DNA of 20,357 bases from JAAYCI01 sp964367945 (lineage in GTDB: Bacteria; Bacillota; Clostridia; Oscillospirales; Ruminococcaceae). Location: positions 1-20,357 of the forward strand of contig CAYIZZ010000029.1 of the NCBI GenBank assembly GCA_964367945.1. The letters are read 5' to 3'. The notes below the pieces were generated by a model. That model ran no database searches. It saw nothing but the letters and a program-made list of their open reading frames with translations, and was not told the origin of the DNA. Of the stretch, positions 1-6,486 are shown one piece after another; position 1 is the stretch's first letter, and every line of letters starts with the position of its first letter. The translations under genes and the position numbers were made by a program.

Positions 1-2
1 AC

Positions 3-71
3 GGTGTAGTGAAAAAACTAAGAGAACTTTCATATGTGCGAAAGGAGCTTGAAAAGCTTGGAAAAGCCTAA
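3..71 (+). CDS. C-terminal tail of a truncated gene, possibly CapE/FnlA-type UDP-sugar dehydratase/epimerase
   Basis: An open frame enters from the left edge and ends at TAA 69-71, giving 22 residues rich in Lys, Glu and Leu (VVKKLRELSYVRKELEKLG). This amphipathic ending resembles the C-terminal helix of CapE/WbjB/FnlA UDP-GlcNAc 4,6-dehydratase/5-epimerases, which often end in a 'LL-LxYVxxEL' pattern. Position supports that reading: a capF relic follows at once and a capG homologue after it, the conserved E-F-G order of the UDP-L-FucNAc pathway. With so few residues visible the family is an inference from context. The gene body lies outside the window. Confidence 0.4.
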   Translation, partial: GVVKKLRELSYVRKELEKLGKA

Positions 72-72
72 G

Positions 73-468
73 TGTAAATCTTATTCTATCTGCCATAACA
101 TTGCAAGAGGCATGCCTATTGAAGTGTGTGATATGGCGTATAGCTTTTCCATTTGTTATGTGGACGACGTAGTAAATATTTAGTTTTATTTTCTGCATGA
201 CACAAGGCGCAAACAATTTTCCTAAAAGTATAGAAAGTATAGAAAATGAATATACAGTGTATAGCATAGAGCCCACATATGAAGTGGCGCTGAGCTGGCC
301 GGCCGGCACGTTGCGAAGTGTTGCACGTACACACACCACGCTGGGTGCATTAAACATGGGCGACGAGCTGACACGTAAAACGTGGGCGAGGACGATTTGG
401 TGACGGTGATGTGGGCCAGCGAGCCGTTTAACGAGGACGTGCCGGATACGTATTATGAAGAAGTGTAA
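73..468 (+). pseudogene. capF: capF (wbjC/fnlB) remnant with frameshifts and internal deletions
   Basis: Three disconnected frames spell pieces of CapF, the bifunctional reductase/epimerase of UDP-N-acetyl-L-fucosamine synthesis. In frame 1, 91-180 reads CHNIARGMPIEV then CYVDDVV, as in the NAD-binding domain, and stops at TAG 181. In frame 2, about 197-379 reads PTYEVAL and later MGDELTRK, as in the mid-region. Back in frame 1, 379-468 reads NVGEDDLVTVMWASEPF and PDTYYEEV, the conserved CapF C-terminus, with stop TAA 466-468. A one-base loss in the A-run at 377-380 explains the last shift. Most of the roughly 370-residue protein is gone, including the start and the bulk of the C-terminal cupin-like domain. 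No single frame could give a working enzyme. Recognition rests on remembered CapF motifs, not on a search. Confidence 0.72.
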
Positions 469-516
469 AGTAAAATCAAGTATACTGCATAGCAATGAAA
501 AGGAATGGTCATATAT

Positions 517-1647
517 ATGGGTAAGCTAAAACTGATGAGCATTATGGGTACACGCCCGGAGATAATCCGTCTATCGGCGGTGCTTCGCATGGCGGATAAA
601 TATTTTGATCACACCCTAGTGCACACAGGGCAAAACTATGACTATGAGCTGAACCAGATATTTTTCAAGGAGCTTTCCCTGCGTGAGCCGGATGTGTATT
701 TGAACGTGGCCGGTGGTAATTTGGGCGATACTATGGGGAATATCATTGCTAAAAGCTATGCTGTGATGCAAGAGCATAAGCCTGACGCACTATTGATTTT
801 AGGCGACACAAACAGCGCACTGGCGGCCATTTCGGCAAAGCGACTGAAAATACCCATCTTCCATATGGAGGCAGGCAACAGGTGCTGGGACTGGAATGTT
901 TCCGAGATGATAAACCGCAAGATTGTGGATCACATCAGCGATGTGAACCTACCGTATACCGAGAACTCCCGTAGGTATCTGTTGTCGGAGGGTATTGACG
1001 GCAAGACGATTTTTGTCACAGGCAGTCCCATGGGTGAGGTACTTTCTGCGCACAAAGACGGCATTGAAAACAGCGACGTGCTGGATAGGCTAAAGCTTTC
1101 GCCTAAAAAGTATATTTTACTCTCGGCGCACAGGGAAGAAAACATCGACAACGAGGAAAATTTCCTTAGCCTGATGAACAGTATTAATCATATAGCCCAA
1201 ACACGGAACATGCCGATAGTGTATTCCTGCCATCCACGTAGCAAAAACTTTATCGAAAAACGTGGGTTTGAGTTTCACCCACTGGTGAAAAGTCTTGTTC
1301 CGTTTGGGTTTTTAGACTACAACAAGCTACAGCAAAATGCGTTTTGTGTGCTTAGCGACTCAGGTACACTTAGCGAAGAAAGTGCGCTTTTGGGCTTTGC
1401 CGCAGTGCTGATTCGCACATCCACAGAGCGTCCCGAAGCATTGGACGCAGGCAGCATAGTAGTGGGTGGAATAAGCGGCAAAGAAGTGGAGCAGGCCATG
1501 GATTTGGCCGTTGCTATGAAGGAAAACGGCGAAGGTGTGTCTTTACCTCGTGACTATGCCGACCACAACGTGGCCGCTAAAGTGATAAAAGTTATCCAAA
1601 GCTATACCGGCATTGTGAACAAAACAGTGTGGCTGAAGCAGGACTAG
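517..1647 (+). CDS. capG: UDP-N-acetylglucosamine 2-epimerase family (non-hydrolysing, WecB superfamily), CapG/WbjD/FnlC type
   Basis: A cytoplasmic nucleotide-sugar epimerase of 376 residues, the normal length for the family. It carries the superfamily motifs GTRPEIIR near the N-terminus, LVHTGQNYD, LGDTNSAL, SAHREENID and LSDSGTLSEES, the last near the UDP-binding C-terminal lobe. The sequence HMEAGNRCWD followed by INRKIVDHISD marks the CapG/WbjD branch rather than plain WecB, which usually has HVEAGLRS. CapG epimerises UDP-2-acetamido-2,6-dideoxy-L-talose at C2 to give UDP-N-acetyl-L-fucosamine for capsule or O-antigen. The ATG at 517 is preferred because AAAAGGA (498-504) sits 12 bases upstream. 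The in-frame ATG at 505 directly abuts that site. The gene lies just after the capF relic, so it has lost its upstream partner here. Plain WecB activity cannot be excluded without an alignment. Confidence 0.9.
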   Translation: MGKLKLMSIMGTRPEIIRLSAVLRMADKYFDHTLVHTGQNYDYELNQIFFKELSLREPDVYLNVAGGNLGDTMGNIIAKSYAVMQEHKPDALLILGDTNSALAAISAKRLKIPIFHMEAGNRCWDWNVSEMINRKIVDHISDVNLPYTENSRRYLLSEGIDGKTIFVTGSPMGEVLSAHKDGIENSDVLDRLKLSPKKYILLSAHREENIDNEENFLSLMNSINHIAQTRNMPIVYSCHPRSKNFIEKRGFEFHPLVKSLVPFGFLDYNKLQQNAFCVLSDSGTLSEESALLGFAAVLIRTSTERPEALDAGSIVVGGISGKEVEQAMDLAVAMKENGEGVSLPRDYADHNVAAKVIKVIQSYTGIVNKTVWLKQD

Positions 1648-1981
1648 CCAAGCTAATGTCCGAATGGGATTTTCATTGAGAGGGGCTATTGATTATTATA
1701 TAATTCTCAATATGTATAAAACGAAAATAACTTTTTAACACATATATATCGAGCCTGCCGAATGATTTGATTTTACAAAATTACGTTTTTATTGTTTTCC
1801 TATGCGTTTTACTTTTTGACACTTAAATATCACTTATGACGGCAAAGGTACCGATACTTTCGGAAAGTATGCAAGGTGCATAAAAATCGCCACCTTTAAT
1901 ATGAGTTGGATTTTTTATAACAGTACAGTCGGCGATACTTGAAATAAAGATATGCGCGTATGTCAGGTTTTGGAGGTTTTT
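1648..1981. other. gene-free AT-rich spacer between capG and the DUF6077 gene
   Basis: No convincing gene on either strand. A short open stretch around 1837-1941 reads YDGKGTDTFGKYAR and onward to a TGA; it could be debris of another polysaccharide gene, but I do not recognise it. A small perfect stem (ATACTTT, loop CGG, AAAGTAT) lies around 1853-1870 with no T-run, so it is not a clear terminator. Confidence 0.5.
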
Positions 1982-3082
1982 TTGGAGAGTTTATTACTAT
2001 TATTTATATTGTTTGCAGCAATTCCTGTGGTTTTGGGATCGTTTTTTTTGCGCCTAAATTTTGCAGTAAAAGCTGAGAATGATAAAAGTAGCATAATGAA
2101 GAATATGCTAAGAGCAAAGCAAAATTTTGAGTTTGAAGATGAACCTGCCCTTGGTGCGGCTTGGGTACTGGGTTTATTTTCAGTGTTTGGAATATATCAA
2201 ATTGTTTATTTGCCGTTTGTATTAACCACACAGGAATTTATGCCTACATATTATTTGTGGCTTGCATTAATGCTAGTATTCACAGGCATATCACTGCTTA
2301 AAAACTATTATTTCATTTATAAAATGATTGTACATTTTATAAGGCGCATTAGAGCCACGCCTTTAATCTTTGTTTTTGCGCTGTTTGTGATAGCTTTACA
2401 AATTTACTATTCGGCGGCTTATGAACATATTGACCCGGACGCTACATATTATTTCCCTCAAGCAACGGAAGCGCTTGAATCAAATACCATGTTTGTGTAT
2501 GACCCAAGAACAGGAATAGAAGCATCAAGTTTAAATATAAGATATGCCTTTTCAGGATACAATATTAGTGTTGCGGCGTTTTCATTATTTTTAGGCCAGC
2601 ATCCGATGATGATATTTTGCACGATACTTCCCGTGTTTTTTATACTCGCGGCATATATTGTGTATGCTATGATAGGCGACAGGCTTTTTTTGGGTGATAG
2701 AGAAAAAACAGGATATTTTGTGCTATTTTTATCAGTGATCAACTTGTTTGGATATTACACTGCATATAATACTTCGGCCTTTTTACTTCGGCGTATATGG
2801 GAAGGAAAAGGAATCGTGGGATCTATAATTATACCACTGCTTTTTTGGTATATGATAAAAATATCAAAACGAGAAGAAAAGTTATCAGACTGGGTAGGTA
2901 TATTTTGGCTTAATTTTTGTGCGTGCGCATTTTCGTCAATGGCAGTATATTTAACACTAGTGTTTTTATGGAGTTTTGCACTTGTTTTTTCTATAATACA
3001 AAAAAGCAAGCGGCTGATAATACCGACTATTGTGTGTACAATAATAAATTTCGTGATTTTTGCCGCATATATTTTTTATTGA
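1982..3082 (+). CDS. DUF6077-type integral membrane protein, N-terminal part (split gene)
   Basis: A polytopic membrane protein of 366 residues. Hydrophobic segments start at residue 2 and recur through the protein, with charged loops such as residues 35-55 between them. The extracytoplasmic-looking stretch HIDPDATYY, then LESNTMFVYDPRTG, and the later LLRRIWEGKG are typical of the DUF6077 family, whose members lie in Gram-positive envelope polysaccharide loci and have no proven biochemical role. TTG 1982 is preferred because GGAGG (1972-1976) sits five bases upstream. The in-frame ATG at 1952 has no ribosome site. The frame ends at TGA 3080-3082, well short of the usual 600 or more residues. 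The missing C-terminal half is the next ORF in the same frame. It could be one half of a split but functional protein, or the 5' part of a decaying gene. Confidence 0.75.
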   Translation: MESLLLLFILFAAIPVVLGSFFLRLNFAVKAENDKSSIMKNMLRAKQNFEFEDEPALGAAWVLGLFSVFGIYQIVYLPFVLTTQEFMPTYYLWLALMLVFTGISLLKNYYFIYKMIVHFIRRIRATPLIFVFALFVIALQIYYSAAYEHIDPDATYYFPQATEALESNTMFVYDPRTGIEASSLNIRYAFSGYNISVAAFSLFLGQHPMMIFCTILPVFFILAAYIVYAMIGDRLFLGDREKTGYFVLFLSVINLFGYYTAYNTSAFLLRRIWEGKGIVGSIIIPLLFWYMIKISKREEKLSDWVGIFWLNFCACAFSSMAVYLTLVFLWSFALVFSIIQKSKRLIIPTIVCTIINFVIFAAYIFY

Positions 3083-3097
3083 TTTAAGGGGTTATAA

Positions 3098-3988
3098 ATG
3101 TTAGATCATTTATTATACGAAGGTAGAGAGTTATTAAGGTTAATTGGTGAATACTCATACTACTTTTTGTTTGAAGGCAGAATGGCAGTAAAGTCGGCTT
3201 ATGACTGGTATGCGGGCGACGGTGTTTATTTAATACTGTTTTATATAGCCATAATATATATTTTTTGCAGAAATAATAAATTTGCTAAAAATACAATGGT
3301 GTATCCGATAATGTTCATATTTGTAGGTTTTGTAATAAACCCAATTGTTGCAGAATTTGTTCTAGTCGGACTAGAATCGTCTACATATTATAGAAATTAT
3401 TGGCTTTTAGTAGACATTGTTGTTATATCGTATGTGGCGGTGTGCGTGGTTTTCTCTCTTGAAAACAAGGTGAAGCGAGCTATTGTAACCATAGGAATAT
3501 GCGTTGTTTTGATTTTTGCAGGACAGTATATGTTTGTAGATGACGATGGATTTAACGAAGCCGAAACAATTTTGAAACTTCCGAGCGAGACAATACATTT
3601 GGCACATACAATGGAGCCCTTAAACATTACAAGAGACGAGCGTGTTTTAGCAGATTTTCTTGTGGCAAGTGAAATACGCATGTATGATGCAGGCATAACG
3701 CTTGTATATGGATATAGTCTGCCCGTAGACGGCTATGTGGTATATGAACATGCCGATTATATAGAAAATGCACAGCTATTGTATGACATGATTTACGAGC
3801 ACACAATAGCATTTGACGAAGAGGCATTTTATAAAGCGTTGATAAGCACACAGTGCAAGTATATGATAGTATATAACCAAAGTGAGGTTATGCCGTTTTT
3901 GAATGAGGTGGATTGGCTAAGCGAGGTTGCTGCTACCGATGTGCATGTGATTCTAAAGGTGGGGGATACGGATAAGTTTCAAAAGTAA
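3098..3988 (+). CDS. DUF6077-type membrane protein, C-terminal part (split gene)
   Basis: A 296-residue protein with about three to four membrane segments in its first 160 residues, followed by a soluble region of about 130 residues. The segment NPIVAEFV, then TYYRNYWLL, and the later VLADFLVASEIRMYDAGI match the second half of DUF6077 proteins. It lies in the same reading frame as the upstream half, separated by only five codons that include two stops (TGA 3080, TAA 3095). AAGGGG at 3086-3091 stands six bases before the ATG, so re-initiation is plausible. The long intact frame argues that this half is still translated or was split very recently. Substrate and function are unknown; the neighbourhood suggests a role in surface glycan assembly. 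Confidence 0.72.
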   Translation: MLDHLLYEGRELLRLIGEYSYYFLFEGRMAVKSAYDWYAGDGVYLILFYIAIIYIFCRNNKFAKNTMVYPIMFIFVGFVINPIVAEFVLVGLESSTYYRNYWLLVDIVVISYVAVCVVFSLENKVKRAIVTIGICVVLIFAGQYMFVDDDGFNEAETILKLPSETIHLAHTMEPLNITRDERVLADFLVASEIRMYDAGITLVYGYSLPVDGYVVYEHADYIENAQLLYDMIYEHTIAFDEEAFYKALISTQCKYMIVYNQSEVMPFLNEVDWLSEVAATDVHVILKVGDTDKFQK

Positions 3989-4030
3989 GTGTGCAAAAAA
4001 TCTCTGCATTTTTAAATTGCAGTCCAAAAC

Positions 4031-4240
4031 TTAGCGGTATCCAAGCCTTCCATAGTTGCATGATTTGTAAATGATATCTGCACGCACTTCATCTTTATCT
4101 AGACGCACTGGCTCATATCGGCAGGCAGTCCGATTTACTTCTAGCACCCGACAAGCTCGATGCTCTTCCACACCAGGGCTCTCCATTGCGTAGGGAGAAG
4201 TGTGTGTAGTTTCAAGTGATACTGCTGAAGCGCAAAGCAC
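4031..4240 (-). mobile_element. IS3-family transposase (OrfB) N-terminal fragment
   Basis: On the reverse strand the stretch 4031-4171 encodes RACRVLEVNRTACRYEPVR, then ADII and NYGRLGYR before a stop. This matches the N-terminal HTH and linker of IS3-family OrfB (pattern RACRVLGxxRSTxRY, then IxxLAxxYGRYGYR). The DDE catalytic domain that should follow YGYR is absent, so the fragment cannot transpose. It is a relic of an insertion beside the polysaccharide locus. No clear OrfA frame is visible upstream of it (4241-4415). Confidence 0.6.
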
Positions 4241-4415
4241 TGAAATTTATGGTGAAGTTGATTTTGTTTTATGTGCTAAATTTAAATTAATTGTTTTAAA
4301 AGCAGTACGATTGAAAGATGAATATATCGAGTATTTGTGGGTTTACATAGTGCTAAAACTATGCGAAAAACGGCTAAATATATTGACTATACAACCAGCG
4401 TGATAGCATGCCCCC
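4241..4415. other. unassigned sequence between the IS relic and the double hairpin
   Basis: A 67-codon + strand ORF (4200-4403) runs through here without a ribosome site, recognisable domain or neighbour link, and it overlaps the IS relic. I treat it as chance. If the IS3 element was once complete, this stretch would be where its OrfA lay, but the reverse strand is full of stops. Confidence 0.35.
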
Positions 4416-4466
4416 TTGGGTACGCTGGACCCAATTGACATCGGATATAGTCCGGTGTCTTTTTTA
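4416..4466 (+). terminator. double hairpin ending in a T-run (intrinsic terminator)
   Basis: Two hairpins stand back to back. The first is TTGGGT / ACGCTGG / ACCCAA (4416-4434). The second is GACATCGGA / TATAG / TCCGGTGTC (4437-4459) with one G-T wobble, followed by six Ts (4460-4465). The second hairpin with its T-run is a textbook intrinsic terminator reading rightward. It isolates the operon starting at 4662 from upstream transcription. The paired structure could also be a leftover terminus of the degraded insertion element. Confidence 0.7.
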
Positions 4467-4585
4467 TGTTTATATTCATTTTAAAGTAATTCTTATAACA
4501 AAATTCAATGAAAAAAATTACTATGATTCAATAAATATATTTATCAATATAAAAGAACTAGTTATCAAATACGTTTCAAAAAGCC

Positions 4586-4599
4586 GTAACAAATGTTAC
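4586..4599. promoter_or_regulatory. FNR/CRP-type operator GTAAC-AAAT-GTTAC
   Basis: A perfect 5-4-5 dyad with the same half-site spacing as FNR-type sites (TTGAT-N4-ATCAA). Its centre (4592.5) lies about 40 bp upstream of the start point predicted from the -10 at 4621-4626. That is the class II activator position, overlapping where a -35 would be. The operon it precedes ends in a Crp/Fnr-type regulator gene, so autoregulation is the simplest reading. Confidence 0.6.
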
Positions 4600-4617
4600 C
4601 GAAATGTTTTTGTTATA

Positions 4618-4626
4618 TGATATAAT
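4618..4626 (+). promoter_or_regulatory. extended -10 promoter (TGaTATAAT) of the four-gene operon
   Basis: TGATATAAT at 4618-4626 is a perfect extended -10. The matching -35 window (4598-4603, ACCGAA) has no resemblance to TTGACA, as expected for an activator-dependent promoter. The start point should be near 4633, giving a short leader to the AAGGAGGG ribosome site at 4647-4654. Confidence 0.65.
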
Positions 4627-4661
4627 ACAGTTAAACAATATATATTAAGGAGGGATTTATA

Positions 4662-5810
4662 ATGAATACTATAAACCCAAACGAAACAATCTATAATCTT
4701 ACAGAAAATCATCCTGAAACGATTGATATTTTAGTGTCTTATGGGATGGATAAACTAAGCGATCCCATTATGAGAAATACTATTGGGAAAACAATGACAT
4801 TAAAAACAGTTTGCGAGATGAGAAACATAGATTTGAACGAGATAAGTGATAAGATAACTGAAGTGATTTCAAAGAATGATAGCGAGAAAGTAATAGTAAA
4901 AGGTATACTGCCTTGTCCTATCAGAATTCCGCTTATAGATAAAATTGATGAATTTATAGAAAAAAATGGATTAAATGTGGATTATACTTTACCAGCTGCA
5001 AGTACGGGACTGGATTGGCTTATAGCAGAAACAAGTGAAAAAGAAAATTTAGCCGATATTTATTTGTCGGCAGGGTTTGGCCTGTTTTTTGATAAAAATC
5101 AAATAGGTAAATTTGCCGGAGAAGGAGTTTTTAAAAGTGAAAAATTTGAATATAACGAAGAATTTAAACACTTTGAAGACCCCAATAATATCTATACAAT
5201 TTTAGGGATAGTACCTGCTGTTTTTATGGTAAATACCGAGTTGTTAGACGGCAGGCCGATGCCTATGAAATGGAGTGACTTATTAGACGATAAGTATAAA
5301 GGTGAAATTGCAGTTCCGATGAAAGATTTGGATCTGTTCAATGCGTTACTTTTAGGGCTTTATACCACTTACGGCAAAGAAGCTATTGTAAAACTTGGAC
5401 AGGCAGTTATCAAAAACATGCATCCTGCTGAAATGGTTAAAAATGCAAACGTAAATAAAACCCCGTTAGTTTCCGTAGCTCCGTATTTCTTTGCATCTAT
5501 GCTGAAGGAAAACGACACTATGAAGGCTGTTTGGCCATGTGACGGCGCAATAGCAAGCCCTATTTTTTTGATATCAAAAAAAGAAACTTATGATAAGCAT
5601 AAGAGCTTTTTAGATTTCTTGAAGTCTAATGATATAGGAAACATTTTATCATCAAACGGTCGATTTCCTTCAACAGTTATGGGTGTGAATAATAATTTGA
5701 GTGAGGATAAAAAGTTTATTTTCAGTGGTTTTGATTTTATTAATAACAATGATATCGCAAAACTTCTAAAAGAACTTGAAGATTTGTTTTACGGAAAGGA
5801 AAATGCATGA
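4662..5810 (+). CDS. DUF1858 + cytoplasmic ABC-type solute-binding-protein-like protein
   Basis: A 382-residue protein without signal peptide or lipobox, so it should stay in the cytoplasm. Residues 6-66 form a DUF1858 module (LVSYGMDKLSDPIMRNTIGK, then a TLKTVCEMRNIDL helix) that lacks the usual Cys pair of the redox-disulfide subgroup. From about residue 77 it resembles bacterial solute-binding proteins of the iron/2-aminoethylphosphonate type: a beta strand leading to ILPCPIRIPL, then PAVFMVNTELL, W-SDLLDDKYKGEIAVP, and SFLDFLKSNDIGNILSSNGR near the end. Such proteins normally work outside the membrane with a permease, but none is encoded here. It starts at ATG 4662 behind AAGGAGGG (4647-4654) and its last codons overlap the next gene by four bases (ATGA). 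The ligand is unknown. A sensor, scaffold or cytoplasmic ligand carrier for the next two NTPases is the best inference. Confidence 0.75.
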   Translation: MNTINPNETIYNLTENHPETIDILVSYGMDKLSDPIMRNTIGKTMTLKTVCEMRNIDLNEISDKITEVISKNDSEKVIVKGILPCPIRIPLIDKIDEFIEKNGLNVDYTLPAASTGLDWLIAETSEKENLADIYLSAGFGLFFDKNQIGKFAGEGVFKSEKFEYNEEFKHFEDPNNIYTILGIVPAVFMVNTELLDGRPMPMKWSDLLDDKYKGEIAVPMKDLDLFNALLLGLYTTYGKEAIVKLGQAVIKNMHPAEMVKNANVNKTPLVSVAPYFFASMLKENDTMKAVWPCDGAIASPIFLISKKETYDKHKSFLDFLKSNDIGNILSSNGRFPSTVMGVNNNLSEDKKFIFSGFDFINNNDIAKLLKELEDLFYGKENA

Positions 5811-6484
5811 ATTTAGCGATAGTGTCGGGACCACCGTCTTCCGGAAAAACGATGGTGATATTAAAAACGGTTGATGCATTGAGAGAAAGAGGTATATCTG
5901 TTGGGGTTGTGAAGTTTGACTGCTTGCAAACAGATGATGATATTATATATGAAAAAGCTGGCATACCTGTAAAAAAAGGGATTTCAGGTTCAGTGTGTCC
6001 CGACCACTTTTTCGCCACAAACATAGAAGAAGTGGTTAAATGGGGAAACGAAAATAAATTTGATTTGTTGATTACCGAAAGTGCCGGGCTTTGTAATCGG
6101 TGCTCTCCATATATTAAAGAAATAAAATCTATTTGTGTTATAGATAATTTATCAGGAATTAATACCCCTAAAAAAATAGGGCCTATGTTAAAGCTTGCAG
6201 ACATTGTTGTAATCACAAAAGGTGATATTGTTTCACAAGCAGAGAGGGAAGTTTTTGCAAGAGGAGTGTATATTGCAAATCCTAAAGCTATAATTATGCA
6301 CATGAACGGGCTAACAGGACAAGGAGCATACGAATTTAGCACATTATTAACCGATGATTCGAAGGTTGAAACTACCGTGGGTATGACTTTGAAATTTCCC
6401 ATGCCGGCAGCAGTTTGCTCGTATTGCTTAGGTGAAACTCGCTTAGGAGAAGATTATCATTTGGGAAACGTAAGAAAGATGTGA
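5807..6484 (+). CDS. HypB/UreG/CobW-like P-loop GTPase with two CxxC pairs
   Basis: A 225-residue SIMIBI-class nucleotide-binding protein. The P-loop is GPPSSGKT (residues 8-15). A switch-like VKFDCLQTDDD follows at 35-45. LLITESAGLC at 87-96 corresponds to the HypB region reading ENVGNLV/C. VVITKGD (134-140) is the guanine-specificity [NT]KxD box. Cysteines are arranged as CNRC (96-99) near the nucleotide pocket and CSYC (204-207) near the C-terminus; C39 and C64 are further candidates. Relatives (HypB, UreG, CooC-like) use nucleotide hydrolysis to load nickel or organise metallocofactor insertion, so a metal or cofactor delivery role is plausible but unproven. Its ATG overlaps the upstream stop (ATGA), implying translational coupling and near-equal amounts of both proteins. 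Confidence 0.75.
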   Translation: MNLAIVSGPPSSGKTMVILKTVDALRERGISVGVVKFDCLQTDDDIIYEKAGIPVKKGISGSVCPDHFFATNIEEVVKWGNENKFDLLITESAGLCNRCSPYIKEIKSICVIDNLSGINTPKKIGPMLKLADIVVITKGDIVSQAEREVFARGVYIANPKAIIMHMNGLTGQGAYEFSTLLTDDSKVETTVGMTLKFPMPAAVCSYCLGETRLGEDYHLGNVRKM

Positions 6485-6486
6485 GG

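Noticed and set aside
3080..3097. TGA decoded as tryptophan joining the two DUF6077 halves
   Set aside because: A second stop, TAA, follows five codons later, so recoding of TGA alone would not restore the frame, and other genes here end with TGA normally.
4200..4620. Two small + strand ORFs (4200-4403, 4408-4620)
   Set aside because: No ribosome sites or domains; the second runs through a terminator hairpin and the operon promoter.
5740..6402. Reverse-strand 220-residue ORF opposite the GTPase gene
   Set aside because: No recognisable domain or ribosome site; the sense frame has clear P-loop and TKGD motifs.
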